This document shows positions 6,607 to 12,799 of a stretch of DNA of 14,401 nucleotides, piece after piece. How positions within the stretch are numbered: the stretch's first letter is position 1; every line of letters starts with the position of its first letter. The notes beneath the pieces were generated by a model. It was not told the DNA's origin and did no database searches. It was given only the letters and a program-made list of their open reading frames with translations. A program made the position numbers and the translations under genes. Location of the stretch: assembly GCA_964544635.1 (NCBI GenBank), contig CAZJCK010000074.1, positions 1 to 14,401 on the forward strand, in the 5' to 3' direction. The stretch is from CAZJCK01 sp964544635. GTDB taxonomy: Bacteria; Zixibacteria; MSB-5A5; GN15; FEB-12.

Positions 6607-7857
6607 CTACTTGAGCCGCGAATCCCGCTTTTTTTCGAGGCGGCGGATACGGTACGTCAAGAGGCGGCGGTTTCGATCGGAACCGCCAGCCAGCCGCCGC
6701 GCCTCGTGGGCATAGTCGAGCGCTTTGAGCGGCTGTTTGAGACGGTGCTCATGGTACTTGGCCAGCTCAATATTGGCCAGCATCGCCTCCTTCGAACTGC
6801 CCGTCGACAGGCAGCTCCACATCGCCACCGCCTGCTCCCAGTCGCCGGCCCGCTTGAAATTAAGCGAATGATACCACAATACGTCATCATCAGGATGCTG
6901 CCCGCACAATTCATCGATTCGCTGGTACAGACCGGTCGCCGAATCGAGATTCTTGCGCCGGGTAAACAGGCGCGACAGCGAGTGCAGATCGTCGATTTCG
7001 TCCAGCGACGCCCCTTCGGTTTCATGCACCGCCGAGAGTAACCGCGCCAGGAAAAGCAGTGACACGATGTCGAGACGGTTGTGTTCGAGTACCGCGGCCA
7101 TGTCGTCGAGACGTTCCTCGCTGAGCCAGTCGAAATATACCGACGGCACCAGGTAACCGGGGATGTCGTCGATCCGTTCAAAGCCGAACAGTTGCCGTTC
7201 GACGTTACCGAGGCTGCAGTCGCGGAGGCGGCGACGGTACAACCGCCGGGTGGCATGCAACAGGTCGAGATGACCGGCCATCGGTATGTCACGGCCGACC
7301 CGATTGATGATGAAGCGGTCGCGGATGATCGGTATGTCGAAGGCGGCGCCGTTGTACGATACGATGATCCTGTTGTCGGAGAATTCGCCCGCCAGCGACT
7401 CGAGCAGACCGGCTTCGTCGCTGTAGTCCGGCAGCAGGTACTGTCGCACTTCGAGGCCGCCGTCAACAACCGTTCCGACGCCGACCAGAAAGGCGACGGC
7501 GCCGGAACCACCCAAACCGGTGGTTTCGGTATCGAAGAAAACCAGTTGGTCGAGCGGAAAGAGACCATCGGTATGATCGGCGGTAAAAGCTGAACGCAGG
7601 ATACTGTCGCTTTCGAAGCAGTCTTGCATCGGGATACTGCCGTGACGGTACCGGCAGTCATAAAATCGGGTGACGAGACAGTAGGCGCCTTCCCGCCGCT
7701 CGATCAGTTCACCGCCCATCTTGCTCGCCATCGTGTAGTACCGCTCGGGCGCAGCTCGTTTCTTCCGGCTGCCTTGCGCAGTCGTACCACCGATATGAGA
7801 ATGGATGCGGCTGAGCTTGCTACTGAGCCTCGACCGCTTGTCGTTGTTGAGCGTCAT
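6607..7857 (-). CDS. RNase H-fold (YprB-like) DEDD exonuclease with TPR-like C-terminus
   Basis: This 416-residue protein carries 3'-5' exonuclease motifs in order: FFDTETTG (D109, E111), SYNGAAFDIP (D174), HLDLLHATRR (D198), and LEHNRLDIVSL (H259, D263). This matches the RNase_H_2/YprB-like group of DEDD nucleases, which cut DNA or RNA with two metal ions. Residues about 295-395 are helical pairs (ATGLYQRIDEL, DWEQAVAMWSCL, EAMLANIELAKYHEH, KALDYAHEARRLA), as in TPR repeats. The ATG lies 38 bp inside the upstream HEAT gene with no ribosome site, so coupled translation is likely; the N-terminal basic helix (SRLSSKLSRI) supports this start. The physiological substrate is unknown. The nuclease assignment is strong. 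Confidence 0.88.
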   Translation of the reverse strand: MTLNNDKRSRLSSKLSRIHSHIGGTTAQGSRKKRAAPERYYTMASKMGGELIERREGAYCLVTRFYDCRYRHGSIPMQDCFESDSILRSAFTADHTDGLFPLDQLVFFDTETTGLGGSGAVAFLVGVGTVVDGGLEVRQYLLPDYSDEAGLLESLAGEFSDNRIIVSYNGAAFDIPIIRDRFIINRVGRDIPMAGHLDLLHATRRLYRRRLRDCSLGNVERQLFGFERIDDIPGYLVPSVYFDWLSEERLDDMAAVLEHNRLDIVSLLFLARLLSAVHETEGASLDEIDDLHSLSRLFTRRKNLDSATGLYQRIDELCGQHPDDDVLWYHSLNFKRAGDWEQAVAMWSCLSTGSSKEAMLANIELAKYHEHRLKQPLKALDYAHEARRLAGGSDRNRRLLTYRIRRLEKKRDSRLK

Positions 7858-8776
7858 GGATCGCCGACAGTATTTGCAGTAAAACAGTTGGATCCTGTTC
7901 GTTGCTGACCAGTTCGTTGTGATAGCCGCAACGGTTGAGCGGATCGGCGTCGATCAGCGCGACCGCGGCACGGGCGCGGCGGGCCGGACGCTGGGACTTC
8001 GACTGCCAGCGCAGTTGTTCGATGGCAAAGTCGCTGCCGATCTGTCCGAAAGCTGCGCACGACAGATCGCCGACCAGCGTATCGGTCGAATGGACCGAGT
8101 CGGTGAGAATCTCGTACACCGTGTTGGTATCCAGACGCAGGAGTGATTCGAGCGCAGTCAGGCGGGCGCCATAGAACGGATCACCGAGCATCGAGACCAG
8201 CTCCGGCGCCGCCTCGTTGATACCGAGCCGCCCGACCGCAACGGTCGCGGCTTTGCGTACCTGGTCGACCGGGTCGGTCAGGGCGGTTACGACGGCCTTG
8301 TTGGCGCGGCCGTCGCCGATCTTACCCAGCGCCCCCACCGCCTGGTCGCGGACCTGCCAGCGGGGATGACGGACCACCCCGATCAGACCCGGGACAGCCG
8401 TAGAGTCCTTGATGTCGCCGAGCGCCCAACAGACGCGCTGGACGACCAGGCCGTCGGATCGCTTCAGCGCCGCCACCAGGTCGGGTACCGCCGGTGAGCC
8501 GATTTCTTTGAGGATGGCGATGATAGTCAGTCGTTCGCGCGCCGACTTGGTCGTAAACTTGTCGATCAGGTGCGGCACCGCCGGTGCCCCAAGCGCCGCA
8601 ATCGAATCGATGGCCGGCTCGACCATATCGCGATACTTCACCTCGCCCGACGACGCAATCACGAACAACGAGTCGATCCTGCGCTCGAGCGATCCCTGTC
8701 CACGGCTCTGGGGTACCATACCGACCAACATAATGACTGTCGAACAGACGGCTATCACATATTTGCGGTCTATCAT
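7820..8776 (-). CDS. Exported HEAT-repeat (PBS-lyase type) protein
   Basis: This 318-residue protein has a signal peptide (MIDRKYVIAVCSTVIMLVGM, then SRGQG). Tandem alpha-helical HEAT repeats cover about 55-280, e.g. GAPAVPHLIDKF, GSPAVPDLVAAL, DSTAVPGLIGVV, DQAVGALGKIGD and EAAPELVSMLGD. HEAT arrays are protein-binding scaffolds and no catalytic motif is seen. I chose ATG 8776, not a longer frame to 8848, because GAGG lies 7 nt upstream, the signal peptide begins there, and the ATG overlaps the upstream stop as ATGA (8773-8776). That overlap ties its translation to the GxDxY repeat protein, a likely partner in the periplasm or on the surface. The C-terminus overlaps the exonuclease start. 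Confidence 0.85.
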   Translation of the reverse strand: MIDRKYVIAVCSTVIMLVGMVPQSRGQGSLERRIDSLFVIASSGEVKYRDMVEPAIDSIAALGAPAVPHLIDKFTTKSARERLTIIAILKEIGSPAVPDLVAALKRSDGLVVQRVCWALGDIKDSTAVPGLIGVVRHPRWQVRDQAVGALGKIGDGRANKAVVTALTDPVDQVRKAATVAVGRLGINEAAPELVSMLGDPFYGARLTALESLLRLDTNTVYEILTDSVHSTDTLVGDLSCAAFGQIGSDFAIEQLRWQSKSQRPARRARAAVALIDADPLNRCGYHNELVSNEQDPTVLLQILSAIHDAQQRQAVEAQ

Positions 8777-10707
8777 GGCGACACCTCGGCAGTCTTGTCG
8801 ACAGCGTCGAGGTCCATCCCGCCGCCCCATTTCGAGTCGGTCTTCCAAAAATAATCGTTGCGGCCGTTGCCGGTGTACTGGTCAGTTCCGGAGCCATCGA
8901 TAAAGAGTCCGATCGACCCAAAGTCGCGCCGCGGGTTGCCGTACCCCTGCGAGTTATCCGCTTTCTTGATGAAATAGCGGTCATCTCCGCGATCGTCAAT
9001 CAGGATACCGACTCCATTGGCCGAGCCTGCCCCCTGCGACAGGTCGTAGGCGGTGTAGGTGTCATCACCATACCGGTCGAGTATCCAGCCGACTGAATAG
9101 TCGTGGCCGACTCCCTGCATCAGCCCCTTGCCGAAATACACATCGTTGCCGAAATCGTCCTGCAAAAAGCCAAGCGTCATGTGAGTGCCGCACCCCTGGC
9201 CGTACTGGAAGCACTGGTAATTGTCGTTGCCGGAGGAATCGTAGATCATTCCCAGCGACCACCAGTAGCTGGCGGCCTGGGCAAAGATGTCGGCATAATA
9301 GCTGTCGTTGCCGCTGATATCAATAATGATGCCGATCCCGCCGGACATATATGGCCGCAGCCCATACCCGAACCCCTGCGACAGCGAGAGATAATGATCC
9401 TCATAGCGCAGGATATCTTTGTACTTGCCGCCGGCGTAGTAGCTGTCGGAGCCGGCCCCTTCGTAGATCATCCCCATCCCCTCGACAAACCCAAACCCCT
9501 GCGAAAAGAGCGCGGCGTTGTAGATATCGCGGCCGCCTTCGTCGATCAGCATACCGAGACCGAAGGTCCCGGCCGCCTGGACGTGGGTATCGCCGTCATA
9601 ACGATCATCACCGTCAGCATCGTACAGGAGACCGAAGCCGAACCAGCCGGAGCCGAGGGCGAACGACCTGGCGTCGTAGCGGTCGTTGCCGGCAAAGTCG
9701 AGCAGGATGCCGACCGAGAGGCAACCGGAGCCAACAGCAAAGTCGGACTCGCCGCGGTAGCGGTCGTCGCCGCCCAGATCGATGATGATCACCGGGTGGG
9801 GATTGTCGGGATTGTAGGACAGGTCATAGATATCGTTGCCGCCGAAGTCGAGGATAAACTTGTACTCGCCGCCGTAGTAATCGTCGCCGGTCCCGCCGAC
9901 TTTCCATCCCGGTTGACGCCCGAGCAGGGTCGACGGATCGATGGTTTCGGAGGTAAAAGCGGTCTGCTCAAACAACTCTTCGAGGTCGATCTCCCCTGCC
10001 GCCAGCCGGCTGCGAATATTGCGCACCTCCAGCAGGATATCGCGAAGGCAATCGATCCCGGCTTGGATCAGCGGGTCTTCGTCGATCAAGTGGCCGAACT
10101 GGGTGAAGTACTCAACATATTCCTCCTCGACTTTTTCCAGCGAATCGATCGCCTCGACCGAAAGAAACTCCTCCTCTTCGCGGGTGACCACCACCTCCTT
10201 GAACTGGCGGGTCAGGTAGGCCCGCTCTTCGGCCGACAGGCGGGCCAGCATCATATCGGTTGAACGCGGGATGATGATGTCGATATAATTCGAGGCTCGC
10301 AATAGAAGCTGGTTGACATGTTCGTTGGTGAAATAGAGGTCGTAGGCGCGGTTCATTTCGTTGCCCGAGGGACGGTACGGGTTGAGGCGCTGGCGCTGGT
10401 CTTCATCCTTGAGATCGGCAAACAGGATCGACGCCAGGATCTCCGGCTGGCCCGGAACATGGGCCTCGGCCAGCTGCGCCGAGTAACCGGGCAGCCCCAA
10501 CGGCTGGTTCATCAGCTCGGCGATCTTGGCCAGCCGGAACGAGTCCGGTTCGGTGTAGTCGTTGCGGAACGAAATATCATCCAGCGTCAGGCCGAGGTAA
10601 GTCGAGAGGGTGGTCAGGCCGTGGGCGGTGGCCGAATCGAGGGCCGGCTGAGCCGCAATTGGCGCGGCCAGGACGGCCACGATGACGGGGATGAGGAGGG
10701 CTTTCAT
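8773..10707 (-). CDS. Large secreted protein with 13 GxDxY-type repeats
   Basis: I do not recognise a named family. From the ATG at 10707 the protein has 644 residues: a signal peptide (MKALLIPVIVAVLAAPIAAQ), a helical, charged region (about 21-265), then a repeat region (about 271-632). Thirteen copies of GxDxY are visible (GDDYY, GNDIY, GDDRY, GNDRY, GDDRY, GRDIY, GSDSY, GNDSY, GNDNY, GNDVY, GDDTY, GDDRY, GTDQY), mostly about 27 residues apart. A typical unit is DxxGxDxY, a short variable loop, an SQGxG-like turn, then GxGxLI. This pattern predicts a beta-solenoid with Asp/Gly turns that may bind calcium. It is not the nonapeptide RTX repeat. A longer frame to 10821 reads into the repeat island and lacks a signal peptide at its start. 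It heads the minus-strand operon. Confidence 0.75.
   Translation of the reverse strand: MKALLIPVIVAVLAAPIAAQPALDSATAHGLTTLSTYLGLTLDDISFRNDYTEPDSFRLAKIAELMNQPLGLPGYSAQLAEAHVPGQPEILASILFADLKDEDQRQRLNPYRPSGNEMNRAYDLYFTNEHVNQLLLRASNYIDIIIPRSTDMMLARLSAEERAYLTRQFKEVVVTREEEEFLSVEAIDSLEKVEEEYVEYFTQFGHLIDEDPLIQAGIDCLRDILLEVRNIRSRLAAGEIDLEELFEQTAFTSETIDPSTLLGRQPGWKVGGTGDDYYGGEYKFILDFGGNDIYDLSYNPDNPHPVIIIDLGGDDRYRGESDFAVGSGCLSVGILLDFAGNDRYDARSFALGSGWFGFGLLYDADGDDRYDGDTHVQAAGTFGLGMLIDEGGRDIYNAALFSQGFGFVEGMGMIYEGAGSDSYYAGGKYKDILRYEDHYLSLSQGFGYGLRPYMSGGIGIIIDISGNDSYYADIFAQAASYWWSLGMIYDSSGNDNYQCFQYGQGCGTHMTLGFLQDDFGNDVYFGKGLMQGVGHDYSVGWILDRYGDDTYTAYDLSQGAGSANGVGILIDDRGDDRYFIKKADNSQGYGNPRRDFGSIGLFIDGSGTDQYTGNGRNDYFWKTDSKWGGGMDLDAVDKTAEVSP
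8812..9897 (-). repeat. Coding repeat block of the GxDxY protein
   Basis: This DNA encodes residues 271-632 of the secreted protein. Units are about 26-27 codons, with longer units at GSDSY (extra AGGKYKDILRYEDHYLSL segment) and GDDRY near the end. Protein motifs repeat but the nucleotide sequence has diverged, so the array is old and not a recent expansion. Confidence 0.75.
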
Positions 10708-10710
10708 ACT

Positions 10711-10717
10711 ATGTATA
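10711..10717 (-). promoter_or_regulatory. Candidate -10 element directly before the GxDxY gene (leaderless?)
   Basis: On the minus strand TATACAT ends 3 nt before the ATG at 10707, and no Shine-Dalgarno site is present. A -10 box this close would place the transcript start at or near the ATG, giving a leaderless mRNA. No good -35 is seen at normal spacing; TTGATT (10746-10741) is too far. Speculative. Confidence 0.3.
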
Positions 10718-10761
10718 GATATCGGATTATGGACGGCCGTAATCAACCATAATGTTGCCGA

Positions 10762-10780
10762 GGGGGGGAATGGTCCCCCC
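10762..10780. other. G-run/C-run hairpin
   Basis: GGGGGGA (10763-10769) pairs with TCCCCCC (10774-10780) around a 4-nt loop. There is no T-run on either side, so it is unlikely to be an intrinsic terminator. It opens the repeat island upstream of the GIY-YIG gene and may be a decayed or different palindromic repeat. Confidence 0.5.
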
Positions 10781-10785
10781 AATCT

Positions 10786-10802
10786 GTCATTCCGGCGAAG
10801 GC
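10786..10802 (+). repeat. Partial REP-like repeat, GTCATTCCGGCGAAGGC
   Basis: It shares the GTCATTCC head with the complete palindromic repeat at 10846-10872 but carries GGCGAAGGC and lacks the right arm. A near copy, GTCATTCCGGCGGAG, occurs at 14387-14401. Confidence 0.5.
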
Positions 10803-10823
10803 ACAACGCAGGACTCCCCACAA

Positions 10824-10834
10824 GTCATTCCGGG
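10824..10834 (+). repeat. Repeat fragment GTCATTCCGGG
   Basis: This is another head fragment of the same family, 38 bp from the previous one and 22 bp before the complete copy. It lacks the right arm. With the previous fragment it suggests successive decay of older copies on this side of the GIY-YIG gene. Confidence 0.4.
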
Positions 10835-10845
10835 CTCTCCATTAC

Positions 10846-10872
10846 GTCATTCCCGCGAAAGCGGGAATCCAG
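10846..10872 (+). repeat. Left 27-bp palindromic repeat flanking the GIY-YIG gene
   Basis: The core is ATTCCCGC (10849-10856), loop GAAA, GCGGGAAT (10861-10868), with GTC before it and CCAG after. The core fits the ATTCCC-N8-GGGAAT pattern of dRS3-type and related dispersed repeats. All 27 bases are the exact reverse complement of 11314-11340 on the other side of the gene. Confidence 0.85.
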
Positions 10873-10992
10873 CCCCCCGTAAATAAACATCATGACAATT
10901 CCAGTCCGCACTTCCTCTCTTAATGTCACAAATTCATCAGAGGTCCAGAAATGCAATAGCCGCACGGCCGATTGAGGACGTACTCTCCAACC

Positions 10993-11280
10993 ATGGCCCG
11001 GGCATTCGTCTATATCATGGCCTCCAGCCGCAATGGTACTCTCTATACCGGAGTGACCTCTGATCTTGTCGGGCGCGTATGGAAGCACAAGAACGGCGTC
11101 TCTGGCGGTATCACTGAGAAGCACCACGTCCATATGCTGGTGTATTACGAAGCCCATGACGACATGCGCGAAGCAATTCGGCGTGAGAAACAGATCAAGA
11201 AGTGGTATCGGAAGTGGAAGTTGGAGTTGATTGAGGAGAGTAATCGAGAGTGGGAAGATTTGTATTACGATCTGGTTTGA
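10993..11280 (+). CDS. Short GIY-YIG endonuclease-domain protein
   Basis: This 95-residue protein is a stand-alone GIY-YIG domain. It shows VYI (6-8) and LYTG (17-20) for the two signature strands, R28 in GRVWKH, E65 in RREKQIKKW, and the late EESNREWEDL segment typical of small YhbQ/UPF0213-like members. The family's catalytic Arg and Glu are therefore present. GIY-YIG enzymes nick or cut DNA with one metal ion; the role of the short members is mostly undefined. I chose the ATG at 10993, which gives the usual family start (MARAFVYIM); GAGG lies about 15 nt upstream, a long spacing, and a TTG at 10972 is possible. It stands alone, with inverted repeats on both sides and neither neighbour on its strand. 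Confidence 0.85.
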   Translation: MARAFVYIMASSRNGTLYTGVTSDLVGRVWKHKNGVSGGITEKHHVHMLVYYEAHDDMREAIRREKQIKKWYRKWKLELIEESNREWEDLYYDLV

Positions 11281-11313
11281 GTCGATTCGACCAGCCCGTG
11301 GTAGTTCGTTGGA

Positions 11314-11423
11314 CTGGATTCCCGCTTTCGCGGGAATGACGGCCGTCGGGACACCTGGCCCTTCCCGCTTTCGCGGGAATGACGGCCGCTGGGACACCTG
11401 GTTCTTCCCGCTTACGCGGGAAT
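11314..11423 (+). repeat. Three-copy tandem palindromic repeat array, 43-bp period
   Basis: Palindromes with stem TTCCCGC/GCGGGAA are centred near 11327, 11370 and 11413, exactly 43 bp apart. Loops are TTTC, TTTC and TTAC. The 'spacers' are nearly the same (GACGGCCGTCGGGACACCTG and GACGGCCGCTGGGACACCTG), so the whole unit repeats, unlike a CRISPR. The first copy (11314-11340) is complete and is the right inverted repeat of the GIY-YIG unit. The array begins 33 bp after the GIY-YIG stop. Confidence 0.85.
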
Positions 11424-11477
11424 GATATTGAGTCATCGCGAGAACTATAGGGTGTACCGCGACGGCACCCATACAAG

Positions 11478-11506
11478 AAAACACCCCCGCTTTGTGGGCG
11501 GGGGCG
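11478..11506 (-). terminator. Rho-independent terminator of the distal pilin gene
   Basis: On the minus strand CGCCCCCGC (11506-11498), a 7-nt loop and GCGGGGGTG (11490-11482) form a strong stem with one G-U pair. TTTT (11481-11478) follows. It begins 30 nt after the stop of the prepilin at 11537. Confidence 0.88.
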
Positions 11507-11536
11507 TTTGAATTCACGCGAGATGCGAGGGATGGC

Positions 11537-11962
11537 TTAGGCTGATACGTCGTTCGTCGTGTTGGTCAGCGCGCCCGTCTGATCAATGGTCCAGACATCG
11601 TTCGTAGCGTCGTCATCCAGGTTGGCCGTCGCAGTGCAGGTGAAGGTGTTCTGATTGGCGGCCATCGTATAGGAGTACAATGCACCGGCCATAATCTCAA
11701 CTCCAATCTGCGGGAAGCTAGCGCCGGCAGCAGCCGTCACACCATCGTCACCGTAGGTCGGAGGGACGGAACCCTGACGGTAGGTGCGCTGCATGGTGTA
11801 AACCTGCTTCAGAAGCTGCTTGGCTTCCGACTGCTTGGACTTGGTCGTCGCCTGCATGAAACGCGGGACGGCGAGGGCAGCGAGGATACCGATGATGACC
11901 ACGACGATCATCAGCTCGATGAGGGTGAAACCACGCTGACGGTTGTGAAACTTACTGAACAT
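11537..11962 (-). CDS. pilA: Type IV prepilin (PilA-like), distal copy
   Basis: This 141-residue prepilin has a short basic leader (MFSKFHNRQRG) and the processing site G-FTLIE with Glu at mature position 5. The hydrophobic helix is LMIVVVIIGILAALAVP. The prepilin peptidase would cut after Gly and N-methylate Phe; the subunit then joins a type IV pilus or pseudopilus. The globular part contains GALYSY and the C-terminal ATANLDDDATNDVWTI segment, an Asp-rich loop also seen in the paralogue at 12274-12702. There is a single Cys, so no internal disulfide. AGGAGG lies 5 nt before the ATG. It has its own sigma-54 promoter (12032-12046) and terminator (11478-11506). The gene symbol is by family only; a pseudopilin role is possible. 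Confidence 0.88.
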   Translation of the reverse strand: MFSKFHNRQRGFTLIELMIVVVIIGILAALAVPRFMQATTKSKQSEAKQLLKQVYTMQRTYRQGSVPPTYGDDGVTAAAGASFPQIGVEIMAGALYSYTMAANQNTFTCTATANLDDDATNDVWTIDQTGALTNTTNDVSA

Positions 11963-12031
11963 GAGGACCTCCTGATGGTTTTGGCTTATTGGTTTTCTTT
12001 GCCTTAGTTTCCATGTTCGCTCTGGTATATG

Positions 12032-12046
12032 GCAATGTTGGTGCCA
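12032..12046 (-). promoter_or_regulatory. Sigma-54 promoter of the distal pilin gene
   Basis: The minus strand reads TGGCAC (12046-12041), CAACA, TTGC (12035-12032), an exact match to TGGCAC-N5-TTGC with GG and GC in the -24/-12 register. Transcription would start near 12020, leaving a leader of about 58 nt. An NtrC-type activator is encoded nearby. Confidence 0.85.
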
Positions 12047-12178
12047 CGATCGATGTCAAACTTTGCACAAAGCTGAGTTACTCTGGCGGCCGTAGAAGGG
12101 GCGTCAGGGCGGATTTCCAGGGGTATGGTATCGTCGCCATTGAATTTGGACGGGGTATGGGCAGTTGGCCGATGCGGA

Positions 12179-12205
12179 TTGCAACTGCATTTTGCAAATT
12201 GCAAT
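12179..12205. promoter_or_regulatory. TTGCAA cluster, candidate enhancer site
   Basis: Three palindromic TTGCAA hexamers occur at 12179-12184, 12192-12197 and 12199-12204. The outer parts form ATTGCAA...TTGCAAT. The cluster lies about 135-160 bp upstream of the -24 element, a normal distance for an NtrC-family activator site. A 12-mer within it, TGCATTTTGCAA (12186-12197), recurs at 13015-13026 upstream of the other pilin. The rest of the 11963-12273 gap shows no gene. Confidence 0.35.
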
Positions 12206-12213
12206 GGTCCAAC

Positions 12214-12241
12214 AAAAAAAGGCCCGCCGAAACGGCGGGCC
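12214..12241 (-). terminator. Rho-independent terminator of the proximal pilin gene
   Basis: GGCCCGCCG (12241-12233 on the minus strand), loop TTT, and CGGCGGGCC (12229-12221) form a perfect 9-bp GC stem. A run of seven T (12220-12214) follows. It begins 32 nt after the prepilin stop and separates the two pilin transcripts. Confidence 0.93.
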
Positions 12242-12273
12242 CATGCGGATCCGAGTCGCATGTCGAAATACGC

Positions 12274-12702
12274 TTATAAGAGCGCATCGTTGATGGTATT
12301 TGTCAGTACCCCTCCGTCGGTCATCACCCAGGTATCGATGGTCGCATCTTCGTCGATATTGGCGGTTGCGATAGCGGTGAAAGTCGTTGGCGTGCCCAGG
12401 ATTTCATACGAGTACAGGGCGCCCGGCATGATCTCGATCCAGATCGTACTGAAGGCGTTGGGCGCGCCCACGTGGGCCGGACCCGCCGGGATATAATAGC
12501 CGGTCAGCGACTGCTGGAAGTAGGTGCGCTCATTGACGTAGATCTGCTTGAGGATGGCCTTTGCCTCCGACTGCTTGGTGCGGGTCGTCGCCTGCATGAA
12601 GCGTGGAATGGCCAGCGAGGCGAGAATGCCTATAATGACCACAACTATCATCAACTCAATGAGAGTGAAGCCCCGGGATTGTCTCGACTTGGACCGCAAC
12701 AT
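12274..12702 (-). CDS. pilA: Type IV prepilin (PilA-like), proximal copy
   Basis: This 142-residue prepilin has leader MLRSKSRQSRG, processing site G-FTLIE, and an N-terminal helix LMIVVVIIGILASLAIP almost the same as in the distal copy. Shared later blocks are TKQSEAK, PGALYSY and ATANIDEDATIDTW, while the middle differs. The two are paralogues, perhaps major and minor subunits or alternative pilins. It has no Cys. I chose the ATG at 12702: AGGAGA lies 7 nt upstream and the leader has normal length. An in-frame ATG at 12750 would fall at the promoter -12 element. It follows the response-regulator gene by 90 bp but has its own promoter and terminator. Confidence 0.9.
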   Translation of the reverse strand: MLRSKSRQSRGFTLIELMIVVVIIGILASLAIPRFMQATTRTKQSEAKAILKQIYVNERTYFQQSLTGYYIPAGPAHVGAPNAFSTIWIEIMPGALYSYEILGTPTTFTAIATANIDEDATIDTWVMTDGGVLTNTINDALL

Positions 12703-12746
12703 AGTGTATCTCCTGTTCTCGTTATTCATCGCTGGGCTATATTGGG

Positions 12747-12761
12747 GCAAGTTTCATTCCC
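12747..12761 (-). promoter_or_regulatory. Candidate sigma-54 promoter of the proximal pilin gene
   Basis: The minus strand carries GG at 12760-12759 and TTGC at 12750-12747, with the 10-bp GG-to-GC gap that sigma-54 needs. The rest of the -24 box departs from TGGCAC. Transcription would start near 12735 with a leader of about 33 nt to the ATG at 12702. Confidence 0.55.
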
Positions 12762-12780
12762 ATAGAGCTGTGCAATCCGT

Positions 12781-12799
12781 GCTATTTGCGCGCTATTTG
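12781..12799. repeat. Direct repeat GCTATTTG with 11-bp period
   Basis: GCTATTTG occurs at 12781-12788 and 12792-12799, with CGC between. The spacing is one helical turn. The right copy covers the regulator's stop codon, and the pair lies just upstream of the proximal pilin -24 element. Possibly a protein-binding site; may be chance. Confidence 0.3.

Larger units (their letters stand above)
10846..11340. mobile_element. Candidate small element: GIY-YIG gene between 27-bp inverted repeats
   Basis: The 495-bp segment is bounded by perfect 27-bp inverted repeats and contains a single complete gene, for a GIY-YIG endonuclease. The layout is like a tiny insertion element or a REP/RAYT-type unit in which the nuclease acts on its own flanking hairpins. 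Against a simple transposon, no target-site duplication is visible (ATTAC on the left, GGCCG on the right), and such repeats can disperse without the gene. The structure is seen; mobility is inferred. Confidence 0.35.

Noticed and set aside
8812..9897. RTX (GGxGxDxxx) calcium-binding toxin repeats
   Set aside because: Units are about 27 residues, not 9, and the conserved Tyr and SQGxG turn are not RTX features. No RTX-type secretion signal or toxin domain is seen.
9103..10263. Long plus-strand reading frame of 386 codons opposite the GxDxY gene
   Set aside because: It has low-complexity Val/Ala/Gly/Asp-rich sequence that mirrors the repeat gene on the other strand, with no ribosome site. It is a shadow frame.
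10762..10780. Intrinsic terminator at the G-run/C-run hairpin
   Set aside because: No T-run follows on either strand, and no gene ends next to it in the right direction.
10708..10821. Extended N-terminus of the GxDxY protein starting at 10821
   Set aside because: The added 38 residues are encoded by the G/C-run hairpin and repeat fragments, and they would bury the clear signal peptide that begins at 10707.
11314..11423. CRISPR array (short palindromic repeats at regular spacing)
   Set aside because: Only three copies, the spacers are near copies of each other, and no cas gene is near. It is a tandem repeat of a REP-like unit.
12703..12750. Longer start of the proximal pilin at 12750
   Set aside because: It would lie at the promoter -12 element and give an odd 27-residue leader. 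The ATG at 12702 has AGGAGA at good spacing.
12773..12786. Second sigma-54 promoter (TAGCAC...TTGC on the minus strand)
   Set aside because: The gap between the two blocks is 2 bp too short for sigma-54.
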